Of a stretch of DNA of 64,000 bases, positions 27,422 through 37,098 are shown piece by piece. Each line of letters opens with the position of its first letter. Position 1 is the stretch's first letter. The stretch is from Deinococcus sedimenti (GTDB lineage Bacteria > Deinococcota > Deinococci > Deinococcales > Deinococcaceae), in the NCBI RefSeq assembly GCF_014648135.1, contig NZ_BMQN01000006.1:62001-126000 (forward strand). Reading direction: 5' to 3'. Both the position numbers and the translations under genes were made by a program. The notes below the pieces were generated by a model that had not been told where the DNA came from, did not search any database, and worked only from the letters and a program-made list of their open reading frames with translations.

Positions 27422-28357
27422 TTACAGCTCGTTGACCTCGGGTCTGAAGCCCACCTGCCGGATGAACTCCAGGTACTCGGGGCCGGTCAGAGCCTCGCGT
27501 TTGCCGCTCAGGGCGACGAACATCGCTTCCAGGACGTTCGTGGCAAAGTTGCGGCTGCCCATGCGGGGCGTGGTGGTGATCAGGCGTTTCACGCCGCGCG
27601 CCTTCATCCACTCGCGGTCGGCTTCGGTGATGGTCTGCGTGAGGATCGTCTTTCCGCTGAGGTCCTGCGGGGCGTAGCGTTTGGCGTAGTGGGTGTCCCC
27701 GGCGATCACGTCCGCCCAGGCGTAGTACTTCGTGCCGCTGCCCTGCACGCTGCTCTCCTGCTTGGCGCCCGTGGGGTAGAACCAGTCCTGCGGCAGCTGC
27801 GTGATGACGGGCAGCACGAGCTTGGCGACGCGGCGCAGGGCCGTGATGCTGCGCAAGGGCCGGTCGAGATTCAGGCCGAACACGATGTCCCCGAACACGA
27901 TGTCCGCGTGATGCTCGGCGAGGGCCTCGGCCATGCCGAAGCGGTCCACGGCGGACACCATCAGGACCTTCTGCGTGCGCCAGTTCAGGACCGGGTCGAG
28001 TTGCGCGATGGCGTCGCGTTCCAGGGTGTTCTTCAGGCCCGAGCCGTCCAGGACGGGGGTCTGCACGGCGTTCTTCACGAGGGCGCGGACGTTGCGGAAG
28101 GTGTAACGCTTTTCGTCCGCGATGACGTACAGGTCCGCGCCGCCCAGCCCGAACGCGTCGACCTTGCCGTCGAGCGCCTGGAACAGCGCCGCCATCTTCT
28201 TCGGGTCGCCGTCGGTCCCGAGGCGTTCGATGATGAACGGCTGGCCCAGCACGGTCACCTCTTCGCGGGCGTTGCGGGCGCTGCTGCCCAGGCTGACGCT
28301 CACGACGTGCTTGTGCCCGGCAGGGGCGGGCTGCCAGCCCTGGAGGATGTCGGTCAT
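27422..28357 (-). CDS. Conserved protein of the 'quinate 5-dehydrogenase'-annotated family
   Basis: The product is 311 residues. The N-terminus HVVSVSLGSSARN, GTDGDPKK, AFGLGGADLYV and PVLDGSGLKNTLERD match a family often labelled quinate 5-dehydrogenase in Thermus, Deinococcus and Firmicutes. Biochemical support for that name is thin, and shikimate genes are not adjacent. The second ATG (28357) is used, because TAGAAT is 7 bases before it and overlaps the first ATG (28366). Confidence 0.75.
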   Translation of the reverse strand: MTDILQGWQPAPAGHKHVVSVSLGSSARNAREEVTVLGQPFIIERLGTDGDPKKMAALFQALDGKVDAFGLGGADLYVIADEKRYTFRNVRALVKNAVQTPVLDGSGLKNTLERDAIAQLDPVLNWRTQKVLMVSAVDRFGMAEALAEHHADIVFGDIVFGLNLDRPLRSITALRRVAKLVLPVITQLPQDWFYPTGAKQESSVQGSGTKYYAWADVIAGDTHYAKRYAPQDLSGKTILTQTITEADREWMKARGVKRLITTTPRMGSRNFATNVLEAMFVALSGKREALTGPEYLEFIRQVGFRPEVNEL

Positions 28358-28388
28358 GAGCGGCATTCTACGGGGCCGGACGTGATGC

Positions 28389-29378
28389 TCAGTTCAGGGG
28401 GACGCGCTGCCCGGTACGCGCGGCGTGCAGCAGCGCGTCCAGAACGCGGGCCTGCGCGACGGCGTCGTCCGGCGTGAAGCGCAGGGGCTCCTGGCCGCGC
28501 GCGGCGCGCTGGAGGTGCGCGACCATGCGGGCGTAGCCGTTGCCGGGGCCGAGCTGTTCAGTGCGGGTCTGCCCGCCCACCTCCACGCGCAGGGTGGTGG
28601 GGTCGTGCGTGTGGCTGTGGAACACGCCGTCCACGTCCAGCGTGCCGCGCGTGCCGATCACGGTCAGGCGCTGGGTGCTGCCGCCCTCGTCCCAGTCGAA
28701 CCCGCAGTCAAGGCTCGCCAGGGCGTGCGGGTACTCCAGCGTGCCGCTCAGGCCCAGGTCCACCCCGCCGGGCGTCCAGCGGGCAGCCGCGGTCACGGCG
28801 GCGGGTTCGCCCAGCAGCAGCCGGATGAGGTTCACGGGGTACGTGCCGACGTCCAGCAACGCCCCGCCGCCCTGGTCGGCGTTCCAGCGGAAGTCGTCCG
28901 GGTTGGTCATGTGGAACCCGAACAGGCCCCGCACGGCGCGGATCTCCCCGAGGTCCTGCGTGGCGATCTCGCGCACGCGGTCCACGTGCGGCTGGAAGCG
29001 GTACGCGAACGCTTCGAGGTGCAGCCGCCCCGTGTCGCGCGCGGCGTCCGCGAGGGCCTGTGCCTGCGCGGCGTTCAGCGCGACGGGTTTCTCGGTGAGG
29101 GCGTGCTTCCCGGCGCGCAGCGCGGCCTCGCTCCAGGGCAGGTGCGCGTCGTTCGGGAGGGGGTTGTACACGGCGTCCACGTCCGCCGCGATCACGTCCT
29201 CGTAGGTGCCCAGCACCGGCACCCCCCACTCCTCGGCGAAAGCCTGCGCCCGCGCGGAGTGCGGGTCACGCGCGCCGAAGCCCACGACCTCACCGCCCGC
29301 CTCGCGAATCGCGGGAATCAGGGCGCGGGCAATGCGGGCGGCGCCCAGCAGCCCCCAGCGGAACGGTCGGTCGGTCAT
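28389..29378 (-). CDS. Gfo/Idh/MocA family oxidoreductase
   Basis: The product is 329 residues. The NAD(P)-binding loop [14 protein letters not shown] is at the start, TEKPVAL at 95-101, and a C-terminal sheet domain with [14 protein letters not shown]. These enzymes oxidise or reduce sugars, inositols or related polyols. ATG 29378 has TACGCT 6 bases upstream; the longer frame to 29477 lacks support. Substrate unknown. Confidence 0.9.
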   Translation of the reverse strand: MTDRPFRWGLLGAARIARALIPAIREAGGEVVGFGARDPHSARAQAFAEEWGVPVLGTYEDVIAADVDAVYNPLPNDAHLPWSEAALRAGKHALTEKPVALNAAQAQALADAARDTGRLHLEAFAYRFQPHVDRVREIATQDLGEIRAVRGLFGFHMTNPDDFRWNADQGGGALLDVGTYPVNLIRLLLGEPAAVTAAARWTPGGVDLGLSGTLEYPHALASLDCGFDWDEGGSTQRLTVIGTRGTLDVDGVFHSHTHDPTTLRVEVGGQTRTEQLGPGNGYARMVAHLQRAARGQEPLRFTPDDAVAQARVLDALLHAARTGQRVPLN

Positions 29379-29399
29379 GCCAGCAGCGTAACAGGCGGA

Positions 29400-29418
29400 G
29401 GGTTGATGGTTGATGGTC
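29400..29418. repeat. TTGATGGTTGATGG repeat unit
   Basis: GGGTTGATGGTTGATGGTC repeats the arm of the 25152-25232 hairpin. The pairing arm is missing here, so it is a single-sided copy in the gap before the MocA start (29379-29491). A short stem CTGCTCA/TGAGCAG (29484-29509) around the TrmN stop is nearby. Confidence 0.5.
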
Positions 29419-29491
29419 AACAGCGGGTGCGCGACGAACCCGCCCACCTCAATGCCCCCCCACAACCCACTGCCCACTCCCTACTGCTCAG

Positions 29492-30565
29492 TCACCTCTT
29501 GCTGAGCAGGTACGCCTTGGGGTGGTGGCCGCCGCTGGCGACCTGGAAGAGTTCGTGCGCGTGCCATTTCTGCTGGTTCTGCAGCACCCGTTCGAACAGG
29601 CGGATTTCGTGGGTGATGACGCACAGGCGGCCGCGCTGGCTGGTGAGGCGGTGCATCTCGGTCAGGAAGGCGGGGTAGAGGGTCTCGTTCGCGCCGTGGC
29701 TGCTGATCGCGTCGCCCCAGGGGAGGTCGGCCATGATCAGGTCGAAGGACCGGGCGGGGAGGTCGGTGTGCAGGGCGTCGCGGTGGGCGACCTCGATCTG
29801 CCGCTTGGCGGCGCGGATGTTCTCCTGCGCGCACCGCACGGCTTCGGGGTTCACGTCCACGCCGACGAGGGCGGCGCTGGGTCCCATCAGGTCGCGTTCG
29901 ATCAGGAGGGTGCCGCTGCCGCTCATGGGGTTGAAGATGCGGTCGGCGTCGCGCTGCCCGGCGAGTTTGTGCGCGGCGTACGCGATGGTGGCGTTCAGGC
30001 CGCCCGCCATGTTGCACACGCGCCACGGGCGGGCGCTGAGGGGCCTGGGGGTGATGCGGGCCAGGACGTCCCAGCCCTGAGCGTCGTCGCTGGGGCGCAG
30101 GCGGATCAGGAGTTCGCCCGCCTCGGGGTCGTGCGGAAGGCCCAGGCTCTGCTGGAGTTCCTCCGCGAGGCGCTGCATGACCGGGCTGTCCTTCCCGGCG
30201 GCGCCGAAGCGGAAGGACTGGTGCCCGCCGACCTCGATGACCTCGCGCAGGTACTCGGTGAGTTCGGAAAGCTGCTGGTTGCCCAGCAGGCCGCGCGGGC
30301 GGGGCACGTCCCACGAGCGGATGCGGTACACGGCAACGACGCTGCGCAGGCGCGTCAGGCGTTCGGGGCTGCCGGGGAACCAGAAGCGCAGGCCGCGCAC
30401 GTCGCGGGCCAGCGGCACGCCGTCCAGTTCGGTCGCGGCGACGTCTTCCAGTCCGGCCAGCACGTCCAGTTCGTACTCGCGGGCGGGCTGGCGGGTGCGG
30501 TGGTCCACTTTGGGGCGGGGGCGGCCCTTGGGCGCGTTTCGGTCGGGGCGGGCAGGGCGCGGCAT
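29492..30565 (-). CDS. THUMP-type SAM-dependent RNA methyltransferase, TrmN-like
   Basis: The product is 357 residues. A basic N-terminus and THUMP-like region precede a class I methyltransferase domain, with SAM motif NPMSGSGTLLIER, acidic VGVDVNPEA and catalytic ADLPWGD (the N/DPPW motif of N2-guanine enzymes). Thermus TrmN makes m2G6 in tRNA, and that is the closest role I can suggest; RlmL-like rRNA action is the alternative. TATACT is 8 bases before the ATG and overlaps the divergent potassium transporter promoter region. Confidence 0.87.
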   Translation of the reverse strand: MPRPARPDRNAPKGRPRPKVDHRTRQPAREYELDVLAGLEDVAATELDGVPLARDVRGLRFWFPGSPERLTRLRSVVAVYRIRSWDVPRPRGLLGNQQLSELTEYLREVIEVGGHQSFRFGAAGKDSPVMQRLAEELQQSLGLPHDPEAGELLIRLRPSDDAQGWDVLARITPRPLSARPWRVCNMAGGLNATIAYAAHKLAGQRDADRIFNPMSGSGTLLIERDLMGPSAALVGVDVNPEAVRCAQENIRAAKRQIEVAHRDALHTDLPARSFDLIMADLPWGDAISSHGANETLYPAFLTEMHRLTSQRGRLCVITHEIRLFERVLQNQQKWHAHELFQVASGGHHPKAYLLSKR

Positions 30566-30617
30566 AGCAGATCAGTATACGGGCTGCGCGGCGGGGCGTA
30601 GAATCCGGGCCGCATCT

Positions 30618-32036
30618 ATGACCAGCGCCTCTCCCCCACCGCGCGCGCCGGAACCGGGCCGCTCCAGTCGCCGCAAACCTCTGCTGGCCCGCCTGAGTCC
30701 GCCGCAGCTGATCGCGCTGTCGTTCGCGGTGGCGATCCTGGTGGGTGGGCTGCTGCTGACCCTGCCGGGCCTGCACGGCGTGAACGAGGACGGCACGCGC
30801 CGCAGCGTCAGCTTCCTGCAGGCGCTGTTCACGTCCACGAGCGCGCTGTGCGTGACGGGCCTGAACGTCATCGACCCCAGCCGGGACTTCAACCGGGCGG
30901 GGCAGCTGGTGATCATGCTGCTCATCCAGCTGGGCGGCCTGGGGATCATCACGTTCGGGACGTCGTTCGCGCTGCTGTCGCGCCGCCGCGTGAACTTCAC
31001 CGAGCGCCTGCGCGTGGCGCAGCAGGTGGGCGCGCTGAACGCGGGGGGCGTGCTGGGATTGATCCGCAGCATCTTCCTGTACACGTTCCTGATCGAACTG
31101 GCCGGCGCGGCGCTGCTGGCATTCCGGTTCGTGCCGCAGGAGGGCTGGGGGCCGGGGCTGTTCTACGCGCTGTTCCACTCGGTCAGTGCGTTCAACAACG
31201 CGGGCTTCGCGCTGTACAGCGACAACCTGATGGGCTTCGTGGGCGACCCGCTGGTCAGCGGGGTGATCGCTCTGCTGATCATCCTGGGCGGCACGGGCTT
31301 CCTGGTGCAGTTGAACGTGGTCGCGCACCTGATGAACCCGCGCCGCAACCGCCTGATGGGGCACAGTAAACTGGTGCTGACCATGATGGCCGCGCTGCTG
31401 GTGGTGGGCACGCTGGGGTACCTGGTGTTTGAGTGGAGCAACCCGAAGACGCTGGCGCCGCTGGGCTTCGGGGACAAGCTGCTGGCGAGTTTCTTCCAGA
31501 GCGTCACGACGCGCACGGCGGGCTTCAACACGCTGGATTACGGCGCGATGCAGTTGTCCACGCTGTTCATGACGATCATCCTGATGTTCATCGGCGCGAA
31601 CCCCGGCGGGACGGGCGGCGGCATCAAGACCAGCACCTTCTACGTGATGATGGCCTCCGCGTGGAGCATGGTGCGCGGGCGGCGCGACACGACGCTGTTC
31701 CGGCGGCGCATCGACACGGACACGATCCTGCGGGCCATGACGGTCGGCCTGCTGAGCATCGGGCTGGTGAACGTGATGTTCCTGCTGCTGCTGGTGTTCA
31801 ACTCCCGCGCGGACGTGCTGTTCGTGAACCTGTTCTTCGAGGCGGTCAGCGCGTTCGGCACGGTGGGCCTGAGCATGAACACCACGCCCCTGCTGAACGC
31901 GAACCAGCAGGTGGTCCTGATTCTCCTGATGTTCCTGGGCCGCATCGGGCCGCTGACGTTCGCGGTGGCGTTCAACCGCCCCGACAGCCGCGCGCTGATC
32001 CGCTACCCGGCGGACAAGGATATCCTGATCGGATGA
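30618..32036 (+). CDS. TrkH/KtrB family potassium uptake protein (first of two)
   Basis: The product is 472 residues. Four P-loop repeats are visible: TSTSALCVTGL, SAFNNAGF, TTRTAGFNT and SAFGTVGLS, each with a filter Gly. Eight membrane helices and NPGGTGGGIKTST fit KtrB. It takes up potassium, normally gated by a KtrA/TrkA RCK subunit, which is not in this window. TAGAAT at 30599-30604 may be its -10. A second paralogue follows after 19 bases. Confidence 0.92.
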   Translation: MTSASPPPRAPEPGRSSRRKPLLARLSPPQLIALSFAVAILVGGLLLTLPGLHGVNEDGTRRSVSFLQALFTSTSALCVTGLNVIDPSRDFNRAGQLVIMLLIQLGGLGIITFGTSFALLSRRRVNFTERLRVAQQVGALNAGGVLGLIRSIFLYTFLIELAGAALLAFRFVPQEGWGPGLFYALFHSVSAFNNAGFALYSDNLMGFVGDPLVSGVIALLIILGGTGFLVQLNVVAHLMNPRRNRLMGHSKLVLTMMAALLVVGTLGYLVFEWSNPKTLAPLGFGDKLLASFFQSVTTRTAGFNTLDYGAMQLSTLFMTIILMFIGANPGGTGGGIKTSTFYVMMASAWSMVRGRRDTTLFRRRIDTDTILRAMTVGLLSIGLVNVMFLLLLVFNSRADVLFVNLFFEAVSAFGTVGLSMNTTPLLNANQQVVLILLMFLGRIGPLTFAVAFNRPDSRALIRYPADKDILIG

Positions 32037-32055
32037 TCCTCTCCTGGCCCGGCCG

Positions 32056-33417
32056 GTGCCGCGCGGCGTGACGCGTGGCCGGCGCCGGGCGCGCAGGCTC
32101 CGGCCGCCGCAGCTGATCGCGCTGGTGTACCTGCTGGGGATCGCGCTGGGCGCGGGCGCGCTGCACCTGCCCGGCATGACGCGGCCCGGCGTGGACCTGA
32201 GCGTGGTGGACCTGATCTTCACGGCGACCAGCGCGATCTGCATCACGGGACTGGTCGTGGCGGACACCGGCGAGGCGTTCACGCGGCTGGGGCAGGTGAC
32301 GATCCTGCTGCTGGCGCAGGTGGGCGGGCTGGGCATCCTGACGTTCGGGACGCTGCTGGCGCTGCTGACCGGGCGGCGCGTGAATTTCAGTGAGCGGCAG
32401 CATCTGGCGCAGCAGGTGAACGCCCTGGACGTGGGCGGCGTGCTGGGGCTGGTGCGGATCATCTTCCTGTACACGTTCGTGGCGCAGGCGGCGGGAGCAC
32501 TGCTGCTGTCGCTGCGGTTCGTGCCGCAGTTCGGGCTGGGCGAGGGAATGTACCAGTCGGTGTTCCACGCGATCAGCGCGTACAACAACGCGGGGTTCGT
32601 GGTCCTGCCGGGCGGCATGCTCCCGTACGCGCAGGACCCGCTGGTGAGTGGCGTGATCGCGCTGCTGATTGTGCTGGGCGGCCTGGGGTTCCTGGTGCAG
32701 CTGAACCTCCTGACGCACCTGGCGAACCCGCGCCGCACGCGCCTGATGGTGTACAGCCGCCTGACGCTGGTGACGACCGGGGCGCTGCTGGCGCTGGGCG
32801 CGGCGCTGCTGCTGGCCCTGGAGTGGAGCGGGGCGCTCGCGGGCCTGGGCACCGGCGGGAAACTGCTGGCCGCAGCGTTCCAGAGCGTCACGCCCCGCTC
32901 CGGGGGCTTCGCGACGGTGGACCTGCTGGCGCTGGCGCCGGGTAGCGTGTTCCTGCTGATCGCGCTGATGTTCATCGGGGCGAACAGCGGCTCGACCGGT
33001 GGGGGTATCAAGACGAGTACCTTCGCGATCCTGCTGGGCAGCGCGTGGAACCTGATCCGGGGCCGCACGGAACTCATCGCGTTCGGGAGGCGCGTGATGC
33101 CGGAGAACGTCGTGCGGGCCGGGACGATCACGACCATCTACACGCTGCTGGTATTCACGGGGTTCTTCCTGATGCTGGTCACGAATCCGGCGCTGGGCTT
33201 CACGCCGCTGCTGTTCGAGACGGTCAGCGCGGCGGCGACGGTGGGCCTGAGCCTTGACGTGACGCACCGCCTGAACGACGCGGGATTGACCGTGCTGTGC
33301 GCGCTGATGTACCTGGGCCGCATCGGGCCGGTGACGTTCGCGCTGGCGCTGAGTCTGCGGGAGACGCCGGGCAGCGTGATCAAATACCCGCCGGAACGCG
33401 ACATCCTGGTCGGCTGA
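32056..33417 (+). CDS. TrkH/KtrB family potassium uptake protein (second of two)
   Basis: The product is 453 residues, starting at GTG 32056 (GTG 32071 possible). It parallels its neighbour along the whole length. The four filter loops are TSAICITGL, SAYNNAGF, TPRSGGFAT and SAAATVGLS. Two tandem KtrB genes could give transporters with different affinity or form heteromers. Both need an RCK partner encoded elsewhere. Confidence 0.9.
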   Translation: MPRGVTRGRRRARRLRPPQLIALVYLLGIALGAGALHLPGMTRPGVDLSVVDLIFTATSAICITGLVVADTGEAFTRLGQVTILLLAQVGGLGILTFGTLLALLTGRRVNFSERQHLAQQVNALDVGGVLGLVRIIFLYTFVAQAAGALLLSLRFVPQFGLGEGMYQSVFHAISAYNNAGFVVLPGGMLPYAQDPLVSGVIALLIVLGGLGFLVQLNLLTHLANPRRTRLMVYSRLTLVTTGALLALGAALLLALEWSGALAGLGTGGKLLAAAFQSVTPRSGGFATVDLLALAPGSVFLLIALMFIGANSGSTGGGIKTSTFAILLGSAWNLIRGRTELIAFGRRVMPENVVRAGTITTIYTLLVFTGFFLMLVTNPALGFTPLLFETVSAAATVGLSLDVTHRLNDAGLTVLCALMYLGRIGPVTFALALSLRETPGSVIKYPPERDILVG

Positions 33418-33449
33418 GGTCCAGCTGCTCTCCCCTCTGCGGACGGGTG

Positions 33450-33584
33450 ATGCGGGTTCCGTTTGTTCCGTTAACAGATCGGAACACCACCAATCTGTCA
33501 ACTCCACGCCCGGAACCCGCTTTGCTCCTTCTCGCATCCGCTCGGGGTGAAAGTTTTTGCAAACCTTTCACCCGGAGTCCGTCT
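33450..33584 (-). repeat. Family 1 post-stop repeat, copy B
   Basis: Aligned end to end with copy A (15838-15971), sharing GTTTGTT, ACAGATCGGAACACCACC, TCTGTCAACTCCACG and CGGAACCCG. The hairpins are kept with some mismatches (GGGTGAAAG with CTTTCACCC). Read on the minus strand it begins with the last A of the DUF427 TGA, then GACGGACTCC. Orientation to the gene is the same as in copy A. Confidence 0.85.
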
Positions 33585-33868
33585 CAGTCCTGGGTAACCT
33601 TCACGCCCTTCCAGAAGGCGACGCGGCCCGCGATCTGCCGGGCGGCGTCCTTGGGTGCGGGGTAGTACCAGGCGGCGTCGGGGTTCTCCTGTCCGTTCAC
33701 GTGGAGGGTGTGGTAGCTGGCCTCACCCTTCCAGGGGCAGGTGGTGTGGGTGGTGCTGGGGCGCAGGTACTCGGGGTTGACGCTGCCCGCGGGGAAGTAG
33801 TGGTTGCCCTCGACGACGACGGTGTCGTCGGACTGGGCGATGGTCGCGCCGTTCCAGGTGGCTTTCAT
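33584..33868 (-). CDS. DUF427 domain protein
   Basis: The product is 94 residues with the full-length DUF427 pattern: WNGATIAQSDDTVVVEGNHYFP, then CPWKGEASYH and YYPAPKDAARQIAGRVAFW. The function of the family is not known, though the fold is small and beta-rich. The C-terminus (FWKGVKVTQD) is normal, so the repeat directly behind the stop has not truncated it. TAGCGT lies 6 bases before the ATG. Confidence 0.85.
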   Translation of the reverse strand: MKATWNGATIAQSDDTVVVEGNHYFPAGSVNPEYLRPSTTHTTCPWKGEASYHTLHVNGQENPDAAWYYPAPKDAARQIAGRVAFWKGVKVTQD

Positions 33869-33937
33869 GGGTTCACGCTACGGGCGGCGGGCGGGCGTGA
33901 CTGTTGCCGGGCTTGCCGCGTGAGCATTCGGTGAAGG

Positions 33938-33967
33938 TTGACTTTCGGAAGCGCTTCCGTTTTGAAT
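33938..33967 (+). promoter_or_regulatory. Alpha-amylase promoter with LacI-type operator in the spacer
   Basis: TTGACT (33938-33943) and TTGAAT (33962-33967) are 18 bases apart. The perfect palindrome CGGAAGCGCTTCCG (33946-33959) fills the spacer, a good fit to LacI/GalR operators with a CG centre. A weaker ATGAAACGCTTCCAT lies at 33977-33991. A LacI-type repressor for starch use is expected; none is adjacent. Confidence 0.65.
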
Positions 33968-36900
33968 GAAAGCCTACATGAAACGCTTCCATATGGTCGG
34001 GCGCGCGGGCGCCCTGGCGGCCCTCACGCTGTCCCTGTCGGCCTGTAGCCTGTTCAAAGCCCCCTCACAGCCCACGCCGCGCGCCTGGCAGGACGAGGTC
34101 ATCTACTTCGCGATGACCGACCGGTTCGCCAACGGCAACGCGGCCAACGACAACGGCCCGAACCGCGACGCCGGGGACCGCGCCGACCGCACCAACCCCC
34201 TGGCGTGGCACGGCGGGGACTTCGCGGGCCTGAAAGCCAAGATCGACGACGGGTACTTCAAGCGGATGGGCTTCACCGCCATCTGGGTCAGCCCGGTCGT
34301 GCTGCAGGTGCCCGCCATCAACACCGGCAGCGGCCCCAGCCAGGGCAAACCGTTCGCCGGGTACCACGGCTACTGGGCCGAGGACTTCAAGAAGGTCGAC
34401 CCGCACTTCGGCACCCTGGACGAGTACAAGGCGCTGATCGACACGGCGCACAAGAACGGCATCAAGGTCATCCAGGACATCGTGGTGAACCACGCCGGGT
34501 ACGGCGCGACCCTCACCAAGACGAACCCCGACTGGTTCCACACGAAGGCGGACTGCGACGCGTCGAGCAACAAGACCACCGACTGCGACCTGGCGGGTTT
34601 GCCGGACTTCAGGCAGGACCTCCCGGCGGTCACCGCGTACCTGAACGACTTCGTGACGTACTGGCGCGGCGCGACCGGCATCGACGGGCTGCGCATCGAC
34701 ACCATGAAGCACGTGCCCGACGCGTACTGGACGCAGTTCTTCAAGGCGGGCGGCGTGGGCGACCCGGCGAAGATCTGGTCGGTCGGTGAGGTGTTCGACG
34801 GGAACCCCGCCTACCTCGCGCGCTTCATGAACGACCTCGGTTCGCCCAGCGTGTTCGACTTCGCGCTGTACTTCTCGTTCAAGGATCAGATGAGCAGCGC
34901 GGGTGGGAACCTGGACCGCATGGCGGACGTGTTCGCGCAGGACGGCGTGTACCGCGACCCGACCCGCCTGACGACCTTCGTGGACAACCATGACGTGCGT
35001 CGCTTCGTCACCGAGGTGACCGAGCGGGGCGGCAGCGCCGCGCAGGCCGCCGAGCGGCTGGACATGGCGCTGTCCACCATGTACTTCTCACGCGGGACGC
35101 CCAGCGTCTGGCAGGGCACCGAGTACGCCCAGCCCGGCAAGGGTGATCCCTACGACTACCCGCTGGGGCAGGGCAACCGCGAGGACATGGACTTCACCCG
35201 CCTGGTCGGCAGCACGCTCGACGAGCGCCTGGGTGCTCTGGCCTCCGCGCGCGGCAAATACCGCGCCCTGACGCGCGGCGCGCAGCAGGAACTCTGGCGC
35301 CCGAACGGCGGCGCGCCCGTCCTCGCCTACCGCCGCGTGATCAGCGGCGTGCAGGGCGTGGCCGGGCAGCCCGTGGTGTTCGTCGTGAACAACGGCGACA
35401 CGGAACTCGATCTGGGCAGCCTAAGTGGCGGCGGGATTCCGCTGCTGGGCACCTTCTCCGGCAGCGCCCTGACCGAGGTGACGGGCCGCGCCATGACCCT
35501 CAGCGTCAGCGGCGGCAAACTGGTGGGCCGCGTGCCCGCCCGCAGCGTCCTGGCCGTCACCGCGCCCGGCGGGTCCGGCGCGGCAGGCACCGTGAACGCG
35601 GCCCTGCCGGAGGTCGCGGGCCTGACCGTGCAGGCCGGAGACAGCGCCGCGCAGCTGACCTGGACGCCGAGCACCGACGCGAAGGTCGCCGGGTACCGCG
35701 TGTACGTGAAGGCGGCGGGCGGCACCGAGCGCCTCGTGAACTTCGCGCCCATCCCGGCCGCGCAGGGCAGCTTCCTGGTGCGCGGCCTGACGAACGACGT
35801 GACCACCACCTTCCGCGTGGTGACGGTGGACAGCGCCGGAGCCGAGAGCAAGGGCGTGAGCGCCACCGGCACGCCGAGCAGCAAGAACACCGCGAAGGTG
35901 ACGTTCACCGTGGACGCCCGCACGCAGGGCAACGGCCCCATCGAGTTGCGCCGCTTCGACACCGGCAGCCAGGTCGAGTACCCCATGACGCAGGACACGC
36001 CGGGCGTGTGGAAGACCAGCATCGACCTGCCGCTGTTCCGCGAGGTGAAGTTCAAGTTCGGGAACGACAGTGCGGGCGCGAAGAACGGCGGGTACGAGGC
36101 GCCGGGCCAGGGTGACCGCGCGTACGTGGTCGGCACGAACGGGAACGCCTACAGCGGCACGTACGACTTCACCGAGCAGCCCGTCCCGGCCGCCACGGTG
36201 ACCGGGCGTGTCACGGGCGGCGGGCAGAACCTGGGCGGCGCCCTGGTGGAGGCGACCAGCGCCGACCCGGCCCTGAACTACGCGATCACCTTCCCGGACG
36301 GCACGTACACCCTGCGCGTCCCCGCCGGGGCGCAGACCCTCAAGGCCAGCGCCGGCGGGTACCTGGACGGCACGCTGAACGTCACGGCACCCGCGCAGAA
36401 CGCGAACATCGACCTGGCACGCGATATCCGCACGAAGTACACCATCGACGGGAACCTGAGCGACTGGACCGCGCCCACCGTCAGCGTGCAGAGCCCCGCC
36501 GAGGGGACCTTCGGCCCGAACAACAACTGGCTGACCCTGCGGGCCGACAGTGACGCGGACTTCCTGTACCTCGCGTACACGTACCGCGTGGACGGCAACA
36601 GCGCGATCCTGTACCTGGACACCGCGCCCGGCGGTGCGAAACAGGCCGATCAGTTCGACGCCTGGAAGCGCGCCGCGACCTTCGGCGGGCAGGTGGACGG
36701 CGTGAACGCCTTCATCGCCCGCTACGGCACCAAGAAAGCGCAGCTGCGCCTCGTGCAGAGCGACACGGCCACGCCCGAGGTGAACGCCGCCGACTACCTG
36801 CAGGCCAGCAGCGGGACGGCCCCCGACCAGACGGTGGAACTCGCCATTCCCTGGACGGCGCTGGGCCTGAGCGGGAAACCCACCGCCGGGATCGGCCTGA

Positions 36901-37040
36901 TGGGCGGCATCTTCGGCGGGGACGGCTACGGCGCGGGCGACATCATCCCCGACGCGAAGAGCACCCCGGCGGGTGCGAACAGCACCGACTGCACGCAGCA
37001 GTGCCGCGCGACGTTCACGGGACCCCTCAAACTGCCCTGA
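33966..37040 (+). CDS. Secreted multidomain GH13 alpha-amylase lipoprotein
   Basis: The product is 1024 residues from the first ATG; ATG 33978 may be the real start, because the -10 box overlaps the first. Lipobox LSAC (Cys27) tethers it to the membrane. The GH13 barrel (about 40-440) has DIVVNH, GLRID (D245), GEVFDG (E275) and NHD (D343). Then come an amylase beta domain, an FnIII-like domain (about 555-650), a starch-binding-like sheet domain (650-745), a carboxypeptidase-regulatory-like repeat (745-820) and a CBM9/DOMON-like C-terminus with YTIDGNLSDW. It degrades starch or glycogen outside the cell. Confidence 0.92.
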   Translation: MKAYMKRFHMVGRAGALAALTLSLSACSLFKAPSQPTPRAWQDEVIYFAMTDRFANGNAANDNGPNRDAGDRADRTNPLAWHGGDFAGLKAKIDDGYFKRMGFTAIWVSPVVLQVPAINTGSGPSQGKPFAGYHGYWAEDFKKVDPHFGTLDEYKALIDTAHKNGIKVIQDIVVNHAGYGATLTKTNPDWFHTKADCDASSNKTTDCDLAGLPDFRQDLPAVTAYLNDFVTYWRGATGIDGLRIDTMKHVPDAYWTQFFKAGGVGDPAKIWSVGEVFDGNPAYLARFMNDLGSPSVFDFALYFSFKDQMSSAGGNLDRMADVFAQDGVYRDPTRLTTFVDNHDVRRFVTEVTERGGSAAQAAERLDMALSTMYFSRGTPSVWQGTEYAQPGKGDPYDYPLGQGNREDMDFTRLVGSTLDERLGALASARGKYRALTRGAQQELWRPNGGAPVLAYRRVISGVQGVAGQPVVFVVNNGDTELDLGSLSGGGIPLLGTFSGSALTEVTGRAMTLSVSGGKLVGRVPARSVLAVTAPGGSGAAGTVNAALPEVAGLTVQAGDSAAQLTWTPSTDAKVAGYRVYVKAAGGTERLVNFAPIPAAQGSFLVRGLTNDVTTTFRVVTVDSAGAESKGVSATGTPSSKNTAKVTFTVDARTQGNGPIELRRFDTGSQVEYPMTQDTPGVWKTSIDLPLFREVKFKFGNDSAGAKNGGYEAPGQGDRAYVVGTNGNAYSGTYDFTEQPVPAATVTGRVTGGGQNLGGALVEATSADPALNYAITFPDGTYTLRVPAGAQTLKASAGGYLDGTLNVTAPAQNANIDLARDIRTKYTIDGNLSDWTAPTVSVQSPAEGTFGPNNNWLTLRADSDADFLYLAYTYRVDGNSAILYLDTAPGGAKQADQFDAWKRAATFGGQVDGVNAFIARYGTKKAQLRLVQSDTATPEVNAADYLQASSGTAPDQTVELAIPWTALGLSGKPTAGIGLMGGIFGGDGYGAGDIIPDAKSTPAGANSTDCTQQCRATFTGPLKLP

Positions 37041-37054
37041 ACCTCACCAGCAGA

Positions 37055-37086
37055 GAGGGCGTGCCGGTCGAACCTGGCACGCCCTC
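37055..37086. terminator. Terminator hairpin after the amylase gene
   Basis: GAGGGCGTGCC (37055-37065) pairs with GGCACGCCCTC (37076-37086), loop 10. It lies between convergent genes and may serve both. The T run is weak. Confidence 0.75.
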
Positions 37087-37098
37087 CTCCTCATTTGC

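Noticed and set aside
29481..33137. Minus-strand open frame of 1218 codons over the potassium transporters
   Set aside because: It is the reverse of clear KtrB and TrmN coding sequence, with low-complexity His/Gln/Arg composition.
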